Of a stretch of 64,000 nt of DNA, positions 36,204 through 44,832 are shown piece by piece. The position numbers and the translations under genes were made by a program. The stretch comes from an uncultured Bacteriovoracaceae bacterium. Lineage in GTDB: Bacteria > Bdellovibrionota > Bacteriovoracia > Bacteriovoracales > Bacteriovoracaceae. The notes under the pieces were generated by a model. It made no database searches. It had not been told where the DNA came from and worked only from the letters and a program-made list of their open reading frames with translations. The stretch's first letter is position 1, and each line of letters begins with the position of its first letter. The stretch spans positions 47,305 through 111,304 of the forward strand of contig CALIJZ010000020.1 of assembly GCA_938017795.1 (NCBI GenBank), in the 5' to 3' direction.

Positions 36204-37051
36204 TGATCAATTGCTCTTTTGTGAAGGTTAGATAATAAGAAGGCACCTTGATGCCAATCTGTATTATACCACTTTAGGTCTTTTGATAATTTTTTCATAT
36301 AACTGATTTTAGAACTAATGATATTTGTTGGTCTATATTTTTTTGATGAAAATCCAAATGTCCAAAAAACTCCCGGGTAAATAAGCATTGGAGCACTATA
36401 GGATTTTACGATTGGAAATGTATTTCTCATATTTGAATAAATATTTTTAATCCCAAATTCATCTAAAAATGGGTTCTCAGTTTGATTGATCATTATGCCG
36501 TCTTCAACTAAGGCTTCATGAACATGTTTGTAGAATTGTTTCGTAAAAAGACCGAGAGCAAAGTCTTCGGGGTCTGTTGAGTCGATAACAATAATATCGT
36601 AATGATTTTTTTTCTTTTTAATAAATTCTATACCATCCTGAGTGTAAAGACTTACTCTTTTATCATCCATTGCTTGGGTACATTCAGGGAAATATTTCTT
36701 TGAAACTTCTACAACTCTTTCATCAATCTCTACAAGGTCGATCGAATGTATATCAACATGCCTAGCAAATTCACGAACTACACCACAATCTCCTCCACCG
36801 ATAATTAAAACATTTTTAACAATTGGCTTACACATATAAGGAATATGACTAACAACTTCGTGGTAAACGAACTCATCAGCTTGGGAAACCATACATTTAT
36901 CATCTAGTAGTAAAAGTTTCCCTACTGAGTATGTATCCAGAACTTTTATATTTTGAAACTCAGATTGTTCTTCATGCAGAATCGATTTGAGCTTAAAGCC
37001 TACGCTATGAGTCTGATGGAAAGACTTCTCTCTAAACCATTCATTATTCAT
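36197..37051 (-). CDS. speE: Spermidine synthase
   Basis: 284 residues from the ATG at 37051, chosen because AGGAG (37059-37063) lies 7 bases upstream and the protein then starts NNEWFREKSFHQTHS like known SpeE. An in-frame extension up to 37147 exists but overlaps a structured leader and has no family resemblance. GGGDCGVVRE and DLVEIDERV bind decarboxylated SAM, and VIDSTDPEDFALGLFT provides the catalytic Asp. It transfers aminopropyl to putrescine. First gene of speE-speB-rhomboid. Confidence 0.93.
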   Translation of the reverse strand: MNNEWFREKSFHQTHSVGFKLKSILHEEQSEFQNIKVLDTYSVGKLLLLDDKCMVSQADEFVYHEVVSHIPYMCKPIVKNVLIIGGGDCGVVREFARHVDIHSIDLVEIDERVVEVSKKYFPECTQAMDDKRVSLYTQDGIEFIKKKKNHYDIIVIDSTDPEDFALGLFTKQFYKHVHEALVEDGIMINQTENPFLDEFGIKNIYSNMRNTFPIVKSYSAPMLIYPGVFWTFGFSSKKYRPTNIISSKISYMKKLSKDLKWYNTDWHQGAFLLSNLHKRAIDQW

Positions 37052-37070
37052 ATATTTTCTCCTAAATATG

Positions 37071-37142
37071 GCCAAACATATCTCACTGTTAACTAATCTT
37101 GCAAACCGGTTGGAAGTGACCCTGCTGCGGTGCATGTTTGGC
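37071..37142 (-). promoter_or_regulatory. Structured leader RNA of speE (candidate riboswitch-like element)
   Basis: On the minus strand a 72-base element is closed by a perfect 9-bp stem, GCCAAACAT (37142-37134) with ATGTTTGGC (37079-37071). Inside is a second 5-bp stem, TCACT (37119-37115) with AGTGA (37087-37083), and a G-rich joining strand before it. The closing stem ends 7 bases before the speE AGGAG. It matches no riboswitch consensus I know. Polyamine- or SAM-related control would fit the downstream genes, but that is inference. Confidence 0.45.
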
Positions 37143-37147
37143 TCCAT

Positions 37148-37153
37148 ATAATA
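37148..37153 (-). promoter_or_regulatory. Candidate -10 box for speE
   Basis: TATTAT on the minus strand. Transcription would begin about 7 bases further, at 37141-37142, exactly at the 5' arm of the leader's closing stem. There is no recognisable -35 box (the sequence there is AGGGGC), so the promoter may need an activator or another sigma factor. Confidence 0.35.
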
Positions 37154-37181
37154 TCTCTTATCGATTTTCTGCCCCTATGGC

Positions 37182-37199
37182 TTGGCATGAAATGTGCAA
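37182..37199 (+). promoter_or_regulatory. Sigma-54-type (-24/-12) promoter
   Basis: TTGGCATGAAATGTGCAA has the invariant GG (37184-37185) and GC (37196-37197) separated by exactly 10 bases, and matches the -24 element TTGGCA fully. Deviations are T for C after GGCA and G for T before TGC. The predicted start is near 37209, at the first base before the inverted repeat of the following leader. No enhancer site was identified upstream. Confidence 0.6.
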
Positions 37200-37208
37200 C
37201 TACTATAT

Positions 37209-37304
37209 GTAGAGAGAGGGCCTTCATGGATGAGGGATTTGGAGTCAAACCTAGTTACAGGAAGTAACTATTATCTCTCTCTCTAACCTTAAAGGGAGGA
37301 TCGC
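37209..37304 (+). promoter_or_regulatory. Structured leader with GGA-loop hairpins (CsrA-site-like) before the DksA-type gene
   Basis: TAGAGAGAG (37210-37218) pairs perfectly with CTCTCTCTA (37277-37285). Within it are two hairpins: CCTTCAT-GG-ATGAGGG (37221-37236) and TAGTTAC-AGGAA-GTAACTA (37252-37270), each presenting GGA in the loop. Further GGA triplets occur at 37241 and in the AAAGGGAGG ribosome binding site (37291-37299). GGA in hairpin loops is the recognition element of CsrA/RsmA. CsrA control is inference. Confidence 0.45.
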
Positions 37305-37706
37305 ATGGATAGCAAATTTTTAAAGAAGCAAGAAGAGTACTTCAAAAATCTTATGGAAGAAATAAGAAGCAAAATGTCGAGTTTCAACGGAGAAGTAGTC
37401 AATAAAGGAGATGTTGTTGATCGATTTGTAGAGCTTGATGAGAACAATAAAAATATTAAACTCAATGCAAGACTCTCAAAATTCATGAAAAAGATTATGC
37501 ACTCTCTTAATCAAATAAATAATAATACTTATGGAGAATGTGAAGATTGCTCATGTGACATAGAGCTCAGTCGGCTTGAAGCAAGACCAACTGCTACTCT
37601 TTGTATTGATTGTAAGGAAGCACAAGAGGCCTATGAAAGATGTACTCATAAGAATAAATCTATTCATCAGTATGCTTGGATTAATCCAAGTAATAAAATT
37701 CAATAA
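37305..37706 (+). CDS. DksA/TraR-type zinc-finger protein
   Basis: 133 residues. The N-terminal half is helical and charged, as in the coiled coil of DksA-like proteins. A C4 zinc finger follows: C-E-D-C with C-I-D-C, separated by the SCDIELSRLEARPTATL segment typical of the TraR/DksA family. Such proteins bind RNA polymerase through the secondary channel and tune promoters with or without ppGpp. The acidic coiled-coil tip of true DksA is not obvious, so it may be a paralogue. An excellent AAAGGGAGG site and an apparent sigma-54 promoter suggest conditional expression. Confidence 0.85.
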   Translation: MDSKFLKKQEEYFKNLMEEIRSKMSSFNGEVVNKGDVVDRFVELDENNKNIKLNARLSKFMKKIMHSLNQINNNTYGECEDCSCDIELSRLEARPTATLCIDCKEAQEAYERCTHKNKSIHQYAWINPSNKIQ

Positions 37707-37722
37707 TATTTTTTACAAGTGT

Positions 37723-38271
37723 TTAGAATGAATAGAGTTCAAGGTTGTCACAGTCATAGAAATCATGATCTCTTGTTTGTCGAAAGCTAGTTCGGCCACG
37801 CTTTAAATAAGCAAGGTTTTCAGAAAACTTTAATATAAGTTCATCTTCAGCACATTTGAATACTTCTTTTATTTCTAGATCTGTTTGTATTCCATTTATT
37901 CTTTTTAAGCTTGTTGGTTTCACTAGATTTATAGATCCCCAATGACCATGTTGATTTTGAAAAAAGGCTGTTTCGTTGGTAATAAACTTCAAGGTAGTTT
38001 TTCTTACAGCATTAATTGTTTTATGAGAGTTTTCTTTGAAATTAATTATGATGAGAGCATTTCTTGGGTGCCTGAATAAGCAAATATTGCTTTTGCAAAC
38101 CACTGCTTGATCTTTAACTACTTGAAAAGTATTAACCCAAATATTTTGATCTGTATTGAAATATGAGAGTATATCTCTTTTATCTAATCTATAGCTTTTT
38201 TCTAATTCCTGAGTGAAACTCAAAGAAGAGATTGAAAGTATTGATAAAATGATGAAAAACCTTAAAGTCAT
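37723..38271 (-). CDS. Secreted protein of unknown function
   Basis: 182 residues with a signal peptide cleaved near SLSFTQ (about residue 20). The mature protein is rich in aromatic and beta-prone residues, has about four Cys, two of them close together (VVCKSNICLF), and no recognised domain. It converges with the DksA-type gene and diverges from the gene at 38358. Confidence 0.6.
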   Translation of the reverse strand: MTLRFFIILSILSISSLSFTQELEKSYRLDKRDILSYFNTDQNIWVNTFQVVKDQAVVCKSNICLFRHPRNALIIINFKENSHKTINAVRKTTLKFITNETAFFQNQHGHWGSINLVKPTSLKRINGIQTDLEIKEVFKCAEDELILKFSENLAYLKRGRTSFRQTRDHDFYDCDNLELYSF

Positions 38272-38357
38272 ATAGGAATTGTAGCATTTAATAGGAAAAT
38301 AGTTCTATTTTGCTTTTTGTAATATATTTATTTCACAAAAGTGTCGATATTTTAGTC

Positions 38358-38756
38358 ATGAAACCCTTACTATTGAGCATTTGTCTTATTTTTCCATTCC
38401 AGCTTCAAGCTAAACTTAAGTTAAATGTTCATAGAGATTACTCAATGGAGTTTCTTAACTATGATACGGCTACTCCCTTGAGCTCAACCTCATTTATGAT
38501 TAAGCAGTTTGGCAAAGAAAGAAATACAGGAGTAGTAAGTGTGAATAAGATTCACCCTATGAGCGTTTTAGAGCTAAAGAAGTTGGTGAAAAATAGAACA
38601 GGAAGTGAGAATTATAAGATAGTATCAGTAGGGGAGAATAATTTTTATTATTTTTATTCTAAGGAGAGTGTCTTTTACTATCATCCCTTAGGTCTTCTTA
38701 TTCAACATCATTCAAAAAAAATATCACCTTCTAAGATAAAGTTGGTGAAACGGTAA
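38358..38756 (+). CDS. Small secreted protein of unknown function
   Basis: 132 residues from the ATG at 38358. An earlier in-frame TTG (38310) would bury the signal peptide behind 16 residues, while the later start gives a standard one (MKPLLLSICLIFPFQLQA). The mature part has a beta-sheet-like pattern, an NYKIVSVGENNFYYFYSK stretch and a basic tail. Family not recognised. Its stop directly abuts the ATG of the next gene, so the two are likely co-translated. Confidence 0.6.
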   Translation: MKPLLLSICLIFPFQLQAKLKLNVHRDYSMEFLNYDTATPLSSTSFMIKQFGKERNTGVVSVNKIHPMSVLELKKLVKNRTGSENYKIVSVGENNFYYFYSKESVFYYHPLGLLIQHHSKKISPSKIKLVKR

Positions 38757-41465
38757 ATGAAGTTTTTAATAATATTTTTTTTAAGTTGGAATTTTTTTGC
38801 ACAGACCCCGGGTGAGAAGATTCTAAGTAAGTTCCAATGTGCCGAGGGTGCGGAAACTGCTCAAATCAACTCAGAGATGAATAAGCTTAAAAACTTAGCT
38901 AATGAGTTGAAGACTAATGATAGTCAATGTTCTGGGTTTAAAGATGCTTTTAGTAATATTCCAGAGATTGAAACTTTAATTGATACTCATTTTAACAATA
39001 GTTATGTAAATGAAATAAAAAAGACTGAAAAAGAAATAGAAAATCTTGAAGATCAACTTAACTATATATCAGCTCTTCCTATTGATTCTCCTGAGAGGCA
39101 ATGGTTATCAAGTGAAGCCATTATTGAAGCATCTATTATTCAAGCAAGGGGAAAGATTATCAGTTTTAGAAATCAATTAGGTAATGATAAAATTGATTTA
39201 GAGATAACTAATGCATCTGAAAGAATTTATGAGGTTGAAAGATATTTTGATAATTTAAGTTCAGCAATTGAAGCTAATTGTTTTAAAAATAATGAAGGTG
39301 TCGCAACAAATGCACTATCTAGCATGGCCGGTATTGCAGGTATGTTTACAAATAGTCCTTGGGGGACAGCAGCTATTGTTGGAAGCAAACTTATCAGTAA
39401 AATTGTTTCCATCGGTGGGAAGATTTTTAAAGCTAAAAGAAAAAATAAAATTGATAATTTAGTTGAACCGATTAAAGTGATGAATGGCGTAGAGTGTGCC
39501 ATTAAGAGCTTCTCACAGGGGCAATGTCATCTACTTAATAAATCACGAGTATATAGTTTAGTTGCAGATAAGGGATCTGAGCTTGGAGATAATTGTTATA
39601 CGGGTGTTGTAGACATGGATGAAATTCAAGGGCTCTATGATCAAACGAGCCAAGTATTATCTCAATACCGCTCTTCAATAAATAATTTAAACTCTGGTGA
39701 TGCTAGGTCTGATGAGAATAATACTTTAAGAGCTAGGTTTGATAGTGCTCAAGTTTCATTTAAAGGAAGAGTTAATGCAGGATTAAGAAAATTCCAAGAA
39801 GCACTAAGTAAAAATGAAGAAGATTTAGTGGTTTCTAAGGCGAAACTTGCAAGTTCAAATTTTAATGCGATTGATTCATTTTTAAAGAGTGTTAGAAATT
39901 CACGTATCGAGAGAAATAAGCCAGATCTTTTTAATAATGGATTCATCACTACTTTATTTCCTGATTCAGAAAGTGAAGAAGTAGTAGAGCAGTTAAAAAA
40001 TATGTATCTCGATGAGATGAAAAAAGATTATGAAGAGCAAAGAGGAAGTCTAAATGGATTTAATCCTGATAGATATTTAAGAAATTCTAACTCTTCAGAC
40101 ATATTCCTTGCTCTATACGATGAATTCTCTATTCCCGTTTCTGATGATAATTCAGATGGGAGAGGAGCTTATTCGGCTGGAATTCTTAAAAATGAAACTC
40201 CTGAGATAATTAAGAATATTAATAATAAATTATCTTCCTCTAATGCTTTGGAAGAATTTGAAAACAACTTGGATGGCTTCGTAAATAGCTACAAAGAAGA
40301 ACTACCTGTGAAGTCTAGTCAGATTGGAGATATTGAAAGAACAAACACTATTGAACTGTTTAGTTCCAGTAAAGGAAGAGTGGATGAGTATTCTCCCCTA
40401 GAGTCTATGGATAAGCTTTTAACAATTGGAGAGAGAGTTGTTGAAAACAGAGAGTTACTAAAATCCAATATGGCCAATCGTAAAAACTATCTCAAAAAAC
40501 GAAATATTGAAATTGAGAAGACATTAAGTGAAGCTAATGGAATTACTGACAATAGAGTAAAAAATTTAAACTTCATACTTAAGAAAAACAAAAAACAAAT
40601 CCAAGTTTTCGATGAAGATATATTGAGAATGGAAAATATTGGATACCAAGAACTAGTTGATGCCATTGTCTCAATGAGAGAAGCTAAAGATCAAACGATA
40701 GAGAAATGGGAGAAATACCAAGCCTTAAGAGGAAAGAATCGATCTAAAGCTGAAGATGCTAAACGGCTTATGAGAGGAGAAAAAGTACAAAAAGAAGAAT
40801 CTGTTTCTTTAGAAGAGATAGAAGCAGCTAAAAGTACTTTTGTGAATTCAGTTAATAAATATATGAATTTCGATAACTCGACAGGTACGGCTAAAAACTT
40901 TTTAGTCATAGAGAAAAACCTTGCAATGAATAATGATTTTTGGGACCAACAATTAGATAATATTTTCAATGTGCCTAAAGAAAATGAAGATGTATTCTTT
41001 CTAATGAGATCGGATATTTATAAAGACTATGTTACGAATGTGAATAAATTTCATGAGAATAAAAAAGATTTAGATCAAGCTTTATCTAACTCCACAGCTT
41101 TAGTAAAACAAAACTCGATTCTTTTCACTCCATATCTTAAAGAGATTGGTGAAGAATTATCAAGAGTTAAAAAGCTAATTGATAAAGAAACTTTAGGGGC
41201 AGATATACCTCGGGTTAAAGCTAGTGAAAGTGATAAGTCTTATAAACAGGCAAAAATAAATGAATATAAAGAGTTTTGTTTAAATGTTCTTGGAGCAGCG
41301 ACTATCCCATCTACAATAATAGATAGTTGTAAGGGGTTGAGATGGATCATGCCCAATGGGGCATCGATAAGCTTTGAAAGTGTTGTTAACTCAGACTTTG
41401 AATCTAGAGCATGTATGCCTAGAATGATCCAAGATACGATAGAAAAGCAACGAGTTGGTCTTTGA
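38757..41465 (+). CDS. Large secreted coiled-coil protein with an internal hydrophobic hairpin
   Basis: 902 residues with a signal peptide (cleavage near FFAQ, about residue 16). Most of the chain is charged and heptad-like, especially about 15-170 and 560-700. One Gly/Ala-rich hydrophobic stretch of about 40 residues (184-223) could enter a membrane, and a basic KAKRKNK segment follows it. The C-terminal 50 residues carry three Cys. The layout (long coiled coils around a single hydrophobic hairpin) recalls pore-forming or membrane-tethering toxins, but no family is recognised. It is coupled to the small secreted protein upstream. Confidence 0.65.
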   Translation: MKFLIIFFLSWNFFAQTPGEKILSKFQCAEGAETAQINSEMNKLKNLANELKTNDSQCSGFKDAFSNIPEIETLIDTHFNNSYVNEIKKTEKEIENLEDQLNYISALPIDSPERQWLSSEAIIEASIIQARGKIISFRNQLGNDKIDLEITNASERIYEVERYFDNLSSAIEANCFKNNEGVATNALSSMAGIAGMFTNSPWGTAAIVGSKLISKIVSIGGKIFKAKRKNKIDNLVEPIKVMNGVECAIKSFSQGQCHLLNKSRVYSLVADKGSELGDNCYTGVVDMDEIQGLYDQTSQVLSQYRSSINNLNSGDARSDENNTLRARFDSAQVSFKGRVNAGLRKFQEALSKNEEDLVVSKAKLASSNFNAIDSFLKSVRNSRIERNKPDLFNNGFITTLFPDSESEEVVEQLKNMYLDEMKKDYEEQRGSLNGFNPDRYLRNSNSSDIFLALYDEFSIPVSDDNSDGRGAYSAGILKNETPEIIKNINNKLSSSNALEEFENNLDGFVNSYKEELPVKSSQIGDIERTNTIELFSSSKGRVDEYSPLESMDKLLTIGERVVENRELLKSNMANRKNYLKKRNIEIEKTLSEANGITDNRVKNLNFILKKNKKQIQVFDEDILRMENIGYQELVDAIVSMREAKDQTIEKWEKYQALRGKNRSKAEDAKRLMRGEKVQKEESVSLEEIEAAKSTFVNSVNKYMNFDNSTGTAKNFLVIEKNLAMNNDFWDQQLDNIFNVPKENEDVFFLMRSDIYKDYVTNVNKFHENKKDLDQALSNSTALVKQNSILFTPYLKEIGEELSRVKKLIDKETLGADIPRVKASESDKSYKQAKINEYKEFCLNVLGAATIPSTIIDSCKGLRWIMPNGASISFESVVNSDFESRACMPRMIQDTIEKQRVGL

Positions 41466-41495
41466 TTCTTGCTCTAAAGAAAATAAGAAATATAA

Positions 41496-42284
41496 TCATT
41501 TCAAAAAGAAATTTTTAATTTTACGCGAATTAAAAAACCAAGTAAATACTACTGAAGGTGTGTGTCCTAAAGATAAGGTCGATACTCTTTGAGTTTGCCA
41601 GTAATTTTCTAAGAGAATCTGATTTGATGTAGGAACTGTTTTATCATTGGTTGAAATTACTAATCCTATTTTTTTATTTCGTGGTATTGATAGTTTCTGG
41701 ACTTCATAAGGAATGGCTTTTCTTAATTTTTGAAGGTATTGGTTTTCATTTTTTATATTGAATTTTTCAAATCTGATTTTCTTGGCCTCAACTAGGACTT
41801 CTTGGTCAGAATTGGAAATGATAGAGGAAATATCGGCCCCTGAAACAATAAATAATGCTTTTGTTATCTGCTTATGTCGAGCTGTCGCAATAGTTCCATG
41901 TAGACCTCCAACACTTGTCCCTAATATCCAAACCTCATGCTCCGAATACTTTTGTAAAATTAGGTCTATCGCATTTTGAGCTCGAGTGTAAAAACGATTG
42001 TGAATATCGAATTCGATACTATATTCATCATCATTGCTCCAGTTTCTTAATATTTTAGTATTAATACCACGACGAGCAAATTTCCGAGCATAAGATTGAT
42101 CGATAAAGTTCATTCCACCAGTCGGAGGGATGATCAATAAAATCTTTTTTTTATATAAATTATTCTCAGGGTGATAGTTTTGAAGTACGACTTCAAAACT
42201 ACCTTTCTTAACAAATTCTTCATTTGAGCTATAACCAAACATATTAAGCCAAGCGCATAATACGCTCAGATATAAAAAATGCAT
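41496..42284 (-). CDS. Secreted alpha/beta-hydrolase-like protein
   Basis: 262 residues. The signal-like N-terminus is followed by LLIIPPTGG (oxyanion loop) and the nucleophile elbow G-T-S-V-G-G at about 120-125. An Asp (SGADIS or TNDKTVP) and a late His (LGHTPS) could complete a triad, so a lipase, esterase or peptidase role is possible. It starts in a one-base TAATG overlap with the htpG stop and may be expressed with htpG. Confidence 0.6.
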   Translation of the reverse strand: MHFLYLSVLCAWLNMFGYSSNEEFVKKGSFEVVLQNYHPENNLYKKKILLIIPPTGGMNFIDQSYARKFARRGINTKILRNWSNDDEYSIEFDIHNRFYTRAQNAIDLILQKYSEHEVWILGTSVGGLHGTIATARHKQITKALFIVSGADISSIISNSDQEVLVEAKKIRFEKFNIKNENQYLQKLRKAIPYEVQKLSIPRNKKIGLVISTNDKTVPTSNQILLENYWQTQRVSTLSLGHTPSVVFTWFFNSRKIKNFFLK

Positions 42285-44191
42285 TAAAGTGCCAAAGTAC
42301 TTAGCTCTTGAATTATATCTTGAGATCTCTTAACAAATTGTCCTTTTTGGTCGTTAGTTAATCCATCACTAGAGATTAGAGCAAGATCTTGAACATGATG
42401 AACAATTTTAGAAGCGAGTTCTTTTTTACTATCTCTTAATTTAAAAGCATTCAAAATTAGGGCATGATCAGGATTAATCACTAGAGTCTTCTTAATCGGC
42501 ATCTCCATTGCATTTTGTCCCATGGACCGAGACATTTGTTGAAACCTTTTCATGTTTTGGTCAATCTTTACATAGGCAGGAGCACTTGTATTAATTTTTT
42601 TAACTTCGACTTCAAAGTTTTCATCATCTTTTAAAATATTTGTAAAAAAGTCTTTTACTTCAATGTCTTGAGCATTAGTTGATCCTTGCTCTCCCATAAG
42701 ATTTTCGAATTCATTATCAATAGAGCTAAATTTTATTTCAGTATCACCCATTTTTTTAAATTCTAAATGTTGAGTAAGGTGAGGGTCAATATAGCTTTCT
42801 GTCTCTATAACAGGGATTTTCATTTCTTTAAATTGAGTCAGTAAGCTTGGATCTCCAGTAGCTGCCTCATAGAATAAGATCTTACCTTTTAGTTTTTCTT
42901 TATATTCTTCAGGAATAGATTCGTTATACTCAGAAATAGTCTTATATTCTTTGTCGCTTGTTTTAAATAAAATAAACTCTCTTAAGAGCTCATCAAATTT
43001 ATCATCAGAGATAATTCCGTATTTAACAAACAATCCAATATCTTCCCAATAAGAAGAAAATTTTTCTCTGTCATTTTTAGATAGTTTCTTCAAAGATTCT
43101 GCTACTTTTTTAATAATATAGTTAGAGATCTTTTTAATGTTTGGATCACCTTGAAGGGCCGATCTTGAAACATTTAACGGGATATCAGTTGAATCAATAG
43201 CACCCTTTAGCATTGATAAAAACTCAGGCACGATATTTTTCGTATTATCTGAAACAAATACTTGTCTACAATAAAGTCTAATACTTTTTTCATTAAACGG
43301 CTTGGCAGGGTTTAGTTTAGGGAAGTAGAGAATTCCTTGCAGGGTAAATGGATGATCAATATTTAAATGTAACCAAAATAAGGGTTCAGGATCCATTGGG
43401 AACATTTTTTTATAAAATGTTTTATATTCTTCATCGCTTATTTTTGATGGATCTTTTTTCCAAAGAGGTTCTGTCTGATTAATGATATCAATTGTGATTT
43501 CTTTTTTGTCCTCTTCTTTTTCTACTTTTAGATTTTCTTCAAAGATTTCAGATCTTCTATTAGAATCTACCAGCTCAATTTGGTAAGGCATAAAATCACA
43601 ATACTGAGAAAGAGTTGCTCTAGTCTTAAAAGTTTCTAAGAAGTCCTTAGAATCTTCGTTGATGTAAAGAGTGATTTCAGTACCAATTGTAGATTTTTCA
43701 GATTCTGAAAATGTATATTCGGTTTGTCCATCACAAGTCCACTTAACTGGAGTTGCGTCTTTATCCATAGACAGAGTTTCAATTTCAACTTTGTCAGCAA
43801 CCATGAAGCTTGAATAAAAGCCTAGTCCAAATTTTCCAATAATATCATCTTTAGATTCTGTAATATTTTGTTTCTTCATTTCTTCAACAAAGTCTTGAGC
43901 ACCAGAAAAAGCAAGTTGAGCGATATATTTTTCAACTTCTTCTTCACTCATTCCAAGCCCATTATCAGAAATTGTAATTGTACCTTCTTTTTTATCAAGA
44001 ATGACATCAACCTTTCCTTGGGTTGATTCAAGGTTCTTATTTCGAGCAATTGTTTTTCTTTTAGTGATGGCATCACAAGCATTGGAGACAAGTTCTCTTA
44101 AGAAAATATCATGCTCTGAGTAAAGCCATTTTTTTATTATCGGGAATATATCATTTGTGTTTACTGAAATTGTACCTTTCTTTGTGCTCAC
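42284..44191 (-). CDS. htpG: Chaperone protein HtpG (Hsp90)
   Basis: 635 residues, the usual length. The GHKL ATPase domain is complete: ELVSNACDAI, DNGLGMS, GKFGLGFYSSF and IGTEITLY. The middle-domain Arg region (VSRSALQGD) and a dimerisation tail follow. It is the bacterial Hsp90 cytosolic chaperone. The GTG start at 44191 has GGAGA about 5 bases upstream and gives the standard N-terminus (STKKGTISVNTNDIF). Confidence 0.96.
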   Translation of the reverse strand: MSTKKGTISVNTNDIFPIIKKWLYSEHDIFLRELVSNACDAITKRKTIARNKNLESTQGKVDVILDKKEGTITISDNGLGMSEEEVEKYIAQLAFSGAQDFVEEMKKQNITESKDDIIGKFGLGFYSSFMVADKVEIETLSMDKDATPVKWTCDGQTEYTFSESEKSTIGTEITLYINEDSKDFLETFKTRATLSQYCDFMPYQIELVDSNRRSEIFEENLKVEKEEDKKEITIDIINQTEPLWKKDPSKISDEEYKTFYKKMFPMDPEPLFWLHLNIDHPFTLQGILYFPKLNPAKPFNEKSIRLYCRQVFVSDNTKNIVPEFLSMLKGAIDSTDIPLNVSRSALQGDPNIKKISNYIIKKVAESLKKLSKNDREKFSSYWEDIGLFVKYGIISDDKFDELLREFILFKTSDKEYKTISEYNESIPEEYKEKLKGKILFYEAATGDPSLLTQFKEMKIPVIETESYIDPHLTQHLEFKKMGDTEIKFSSIDNEFENLMGEQGSTNAQDIEVKDFFTNILKDDENFEVEVKKINTSAPAYVKIDQNMKRFQQMSRSMGQNAMEMPIKKTLVINPDHALILNAFKLRDSKKELASKIVHHVQDLALISSDGLTNDQKGQFVKRSQDIIQELSTLAL

Positions 44192-44268
44192 GAGTTTCTC
44201 CTATAGATTTGAATCATCATTTTTTTGTTAATATGATGCTTATATCTCTCAAGTCAAGGTTAGTGAAG

Positions 44269-44829
44269 ATGGATATTAAGAAGAAATTCGAAAATTTTAA
44301 TAATGAGGCCTCTAAGTTTCTTATACTCTCTACAGGAGGGACTATAGAGAAAACTTATGATGAAGGTGATGGTAGTTTAGTCAATCGTGAATCAACGATT
44401 AAAGAACGGATAATAGACGAGCTGCGTTATCCTTATAAAGATTTTGTTATCAATGTAGTGATGCAAAAAGATTCTCTTGATCTAAACGAAGGGGATAGAC
44501 TTCAGATCTATGAGTTTATTAGAAGCTTTGAGAAGATGAAACTTCCAACAGTTGTTTTGCATGGTACCGATACAATGCATGAAACAATTAACTTTTGTCA
44601 GAAGAAACTTATTACTGATGATGAATTAACTATTCCAGTTGTTTTTACCGGGGCGATGAGGCCGCTAGGATTTGAAGATAACGACGCCAGACAGAATTTA
44701 ATTGAAGCCGTGAAATGTGCTGAGTTATTAAACCCAGGCTTTTATCTTAGTTTTCATGGAGAAGTCTTTTTACCCAATCAATTTCAAAAAAATAAATCAA
44801 AAAAAACATTTGAGAAAATATTAGGATAG
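44269..44829 (+). CDS. Single-domain asparaginase-family protein
   Basis: 186 residues from the ATG at 44269 (AAGG 9 bases upstream). The in-frame extension back to 44155 overlaps the htpG start and has no family resemblance. STGGTI and the HGTDTMHET loop match the catalytic Thr loops of the N-terminal L-asparaginase domain, and TGAMRPLGFEDNDARQN follows. The C-terminal asparaginase domain is absent, and the Lys normally just before the PVV-TGAMRP strand is Ile here. Short proteins of this sort form a recognised bacterial subfamily of unclear activity, so this is probably not a truncation. The next gene follows at 4 bases. Confidence 0.75.
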   Translation: MDIKKKFENFNNEASKFLILSTGGTIEKTYDEGDGSLVNRESTIKERIIDELRYPYKDFVINVVMQKDSLDLNEGDRLQIYEFIRSFEKMKLPTVVLHGTDTMHETINFCQKKLITDDELTIPVVFTGAMRPLGFEDNDARQNLIEAVKCAELLNPGFYLSFHGEVFLPNQFQKNKSKKTFEKILG

Positions 44830-44832
44830 TTT

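Noticed and set aside
37052..37147. In-frame N-terminal extension of speE up to 37147
   Set aside because: It lies across the structured leader, has no ribosome binding site and adds residues unlike any SpeE; the ATG at 37051 has AGGAG at the right distance.
44155..44268. Longer asparaginase-like protein starting at 44155
   Set aside because: The extension overlaps the start of htpG on the other strand and does not resemble the family; the ATG at 44269 gives the standard N-terminus.
44269..44829. Asparaginase gene broken by truncation
   Set aside because: Short single-domain asparaginase-family proteins of about 160-190 residues are a recognised bacterial type, and no remnant of the second domain follows.
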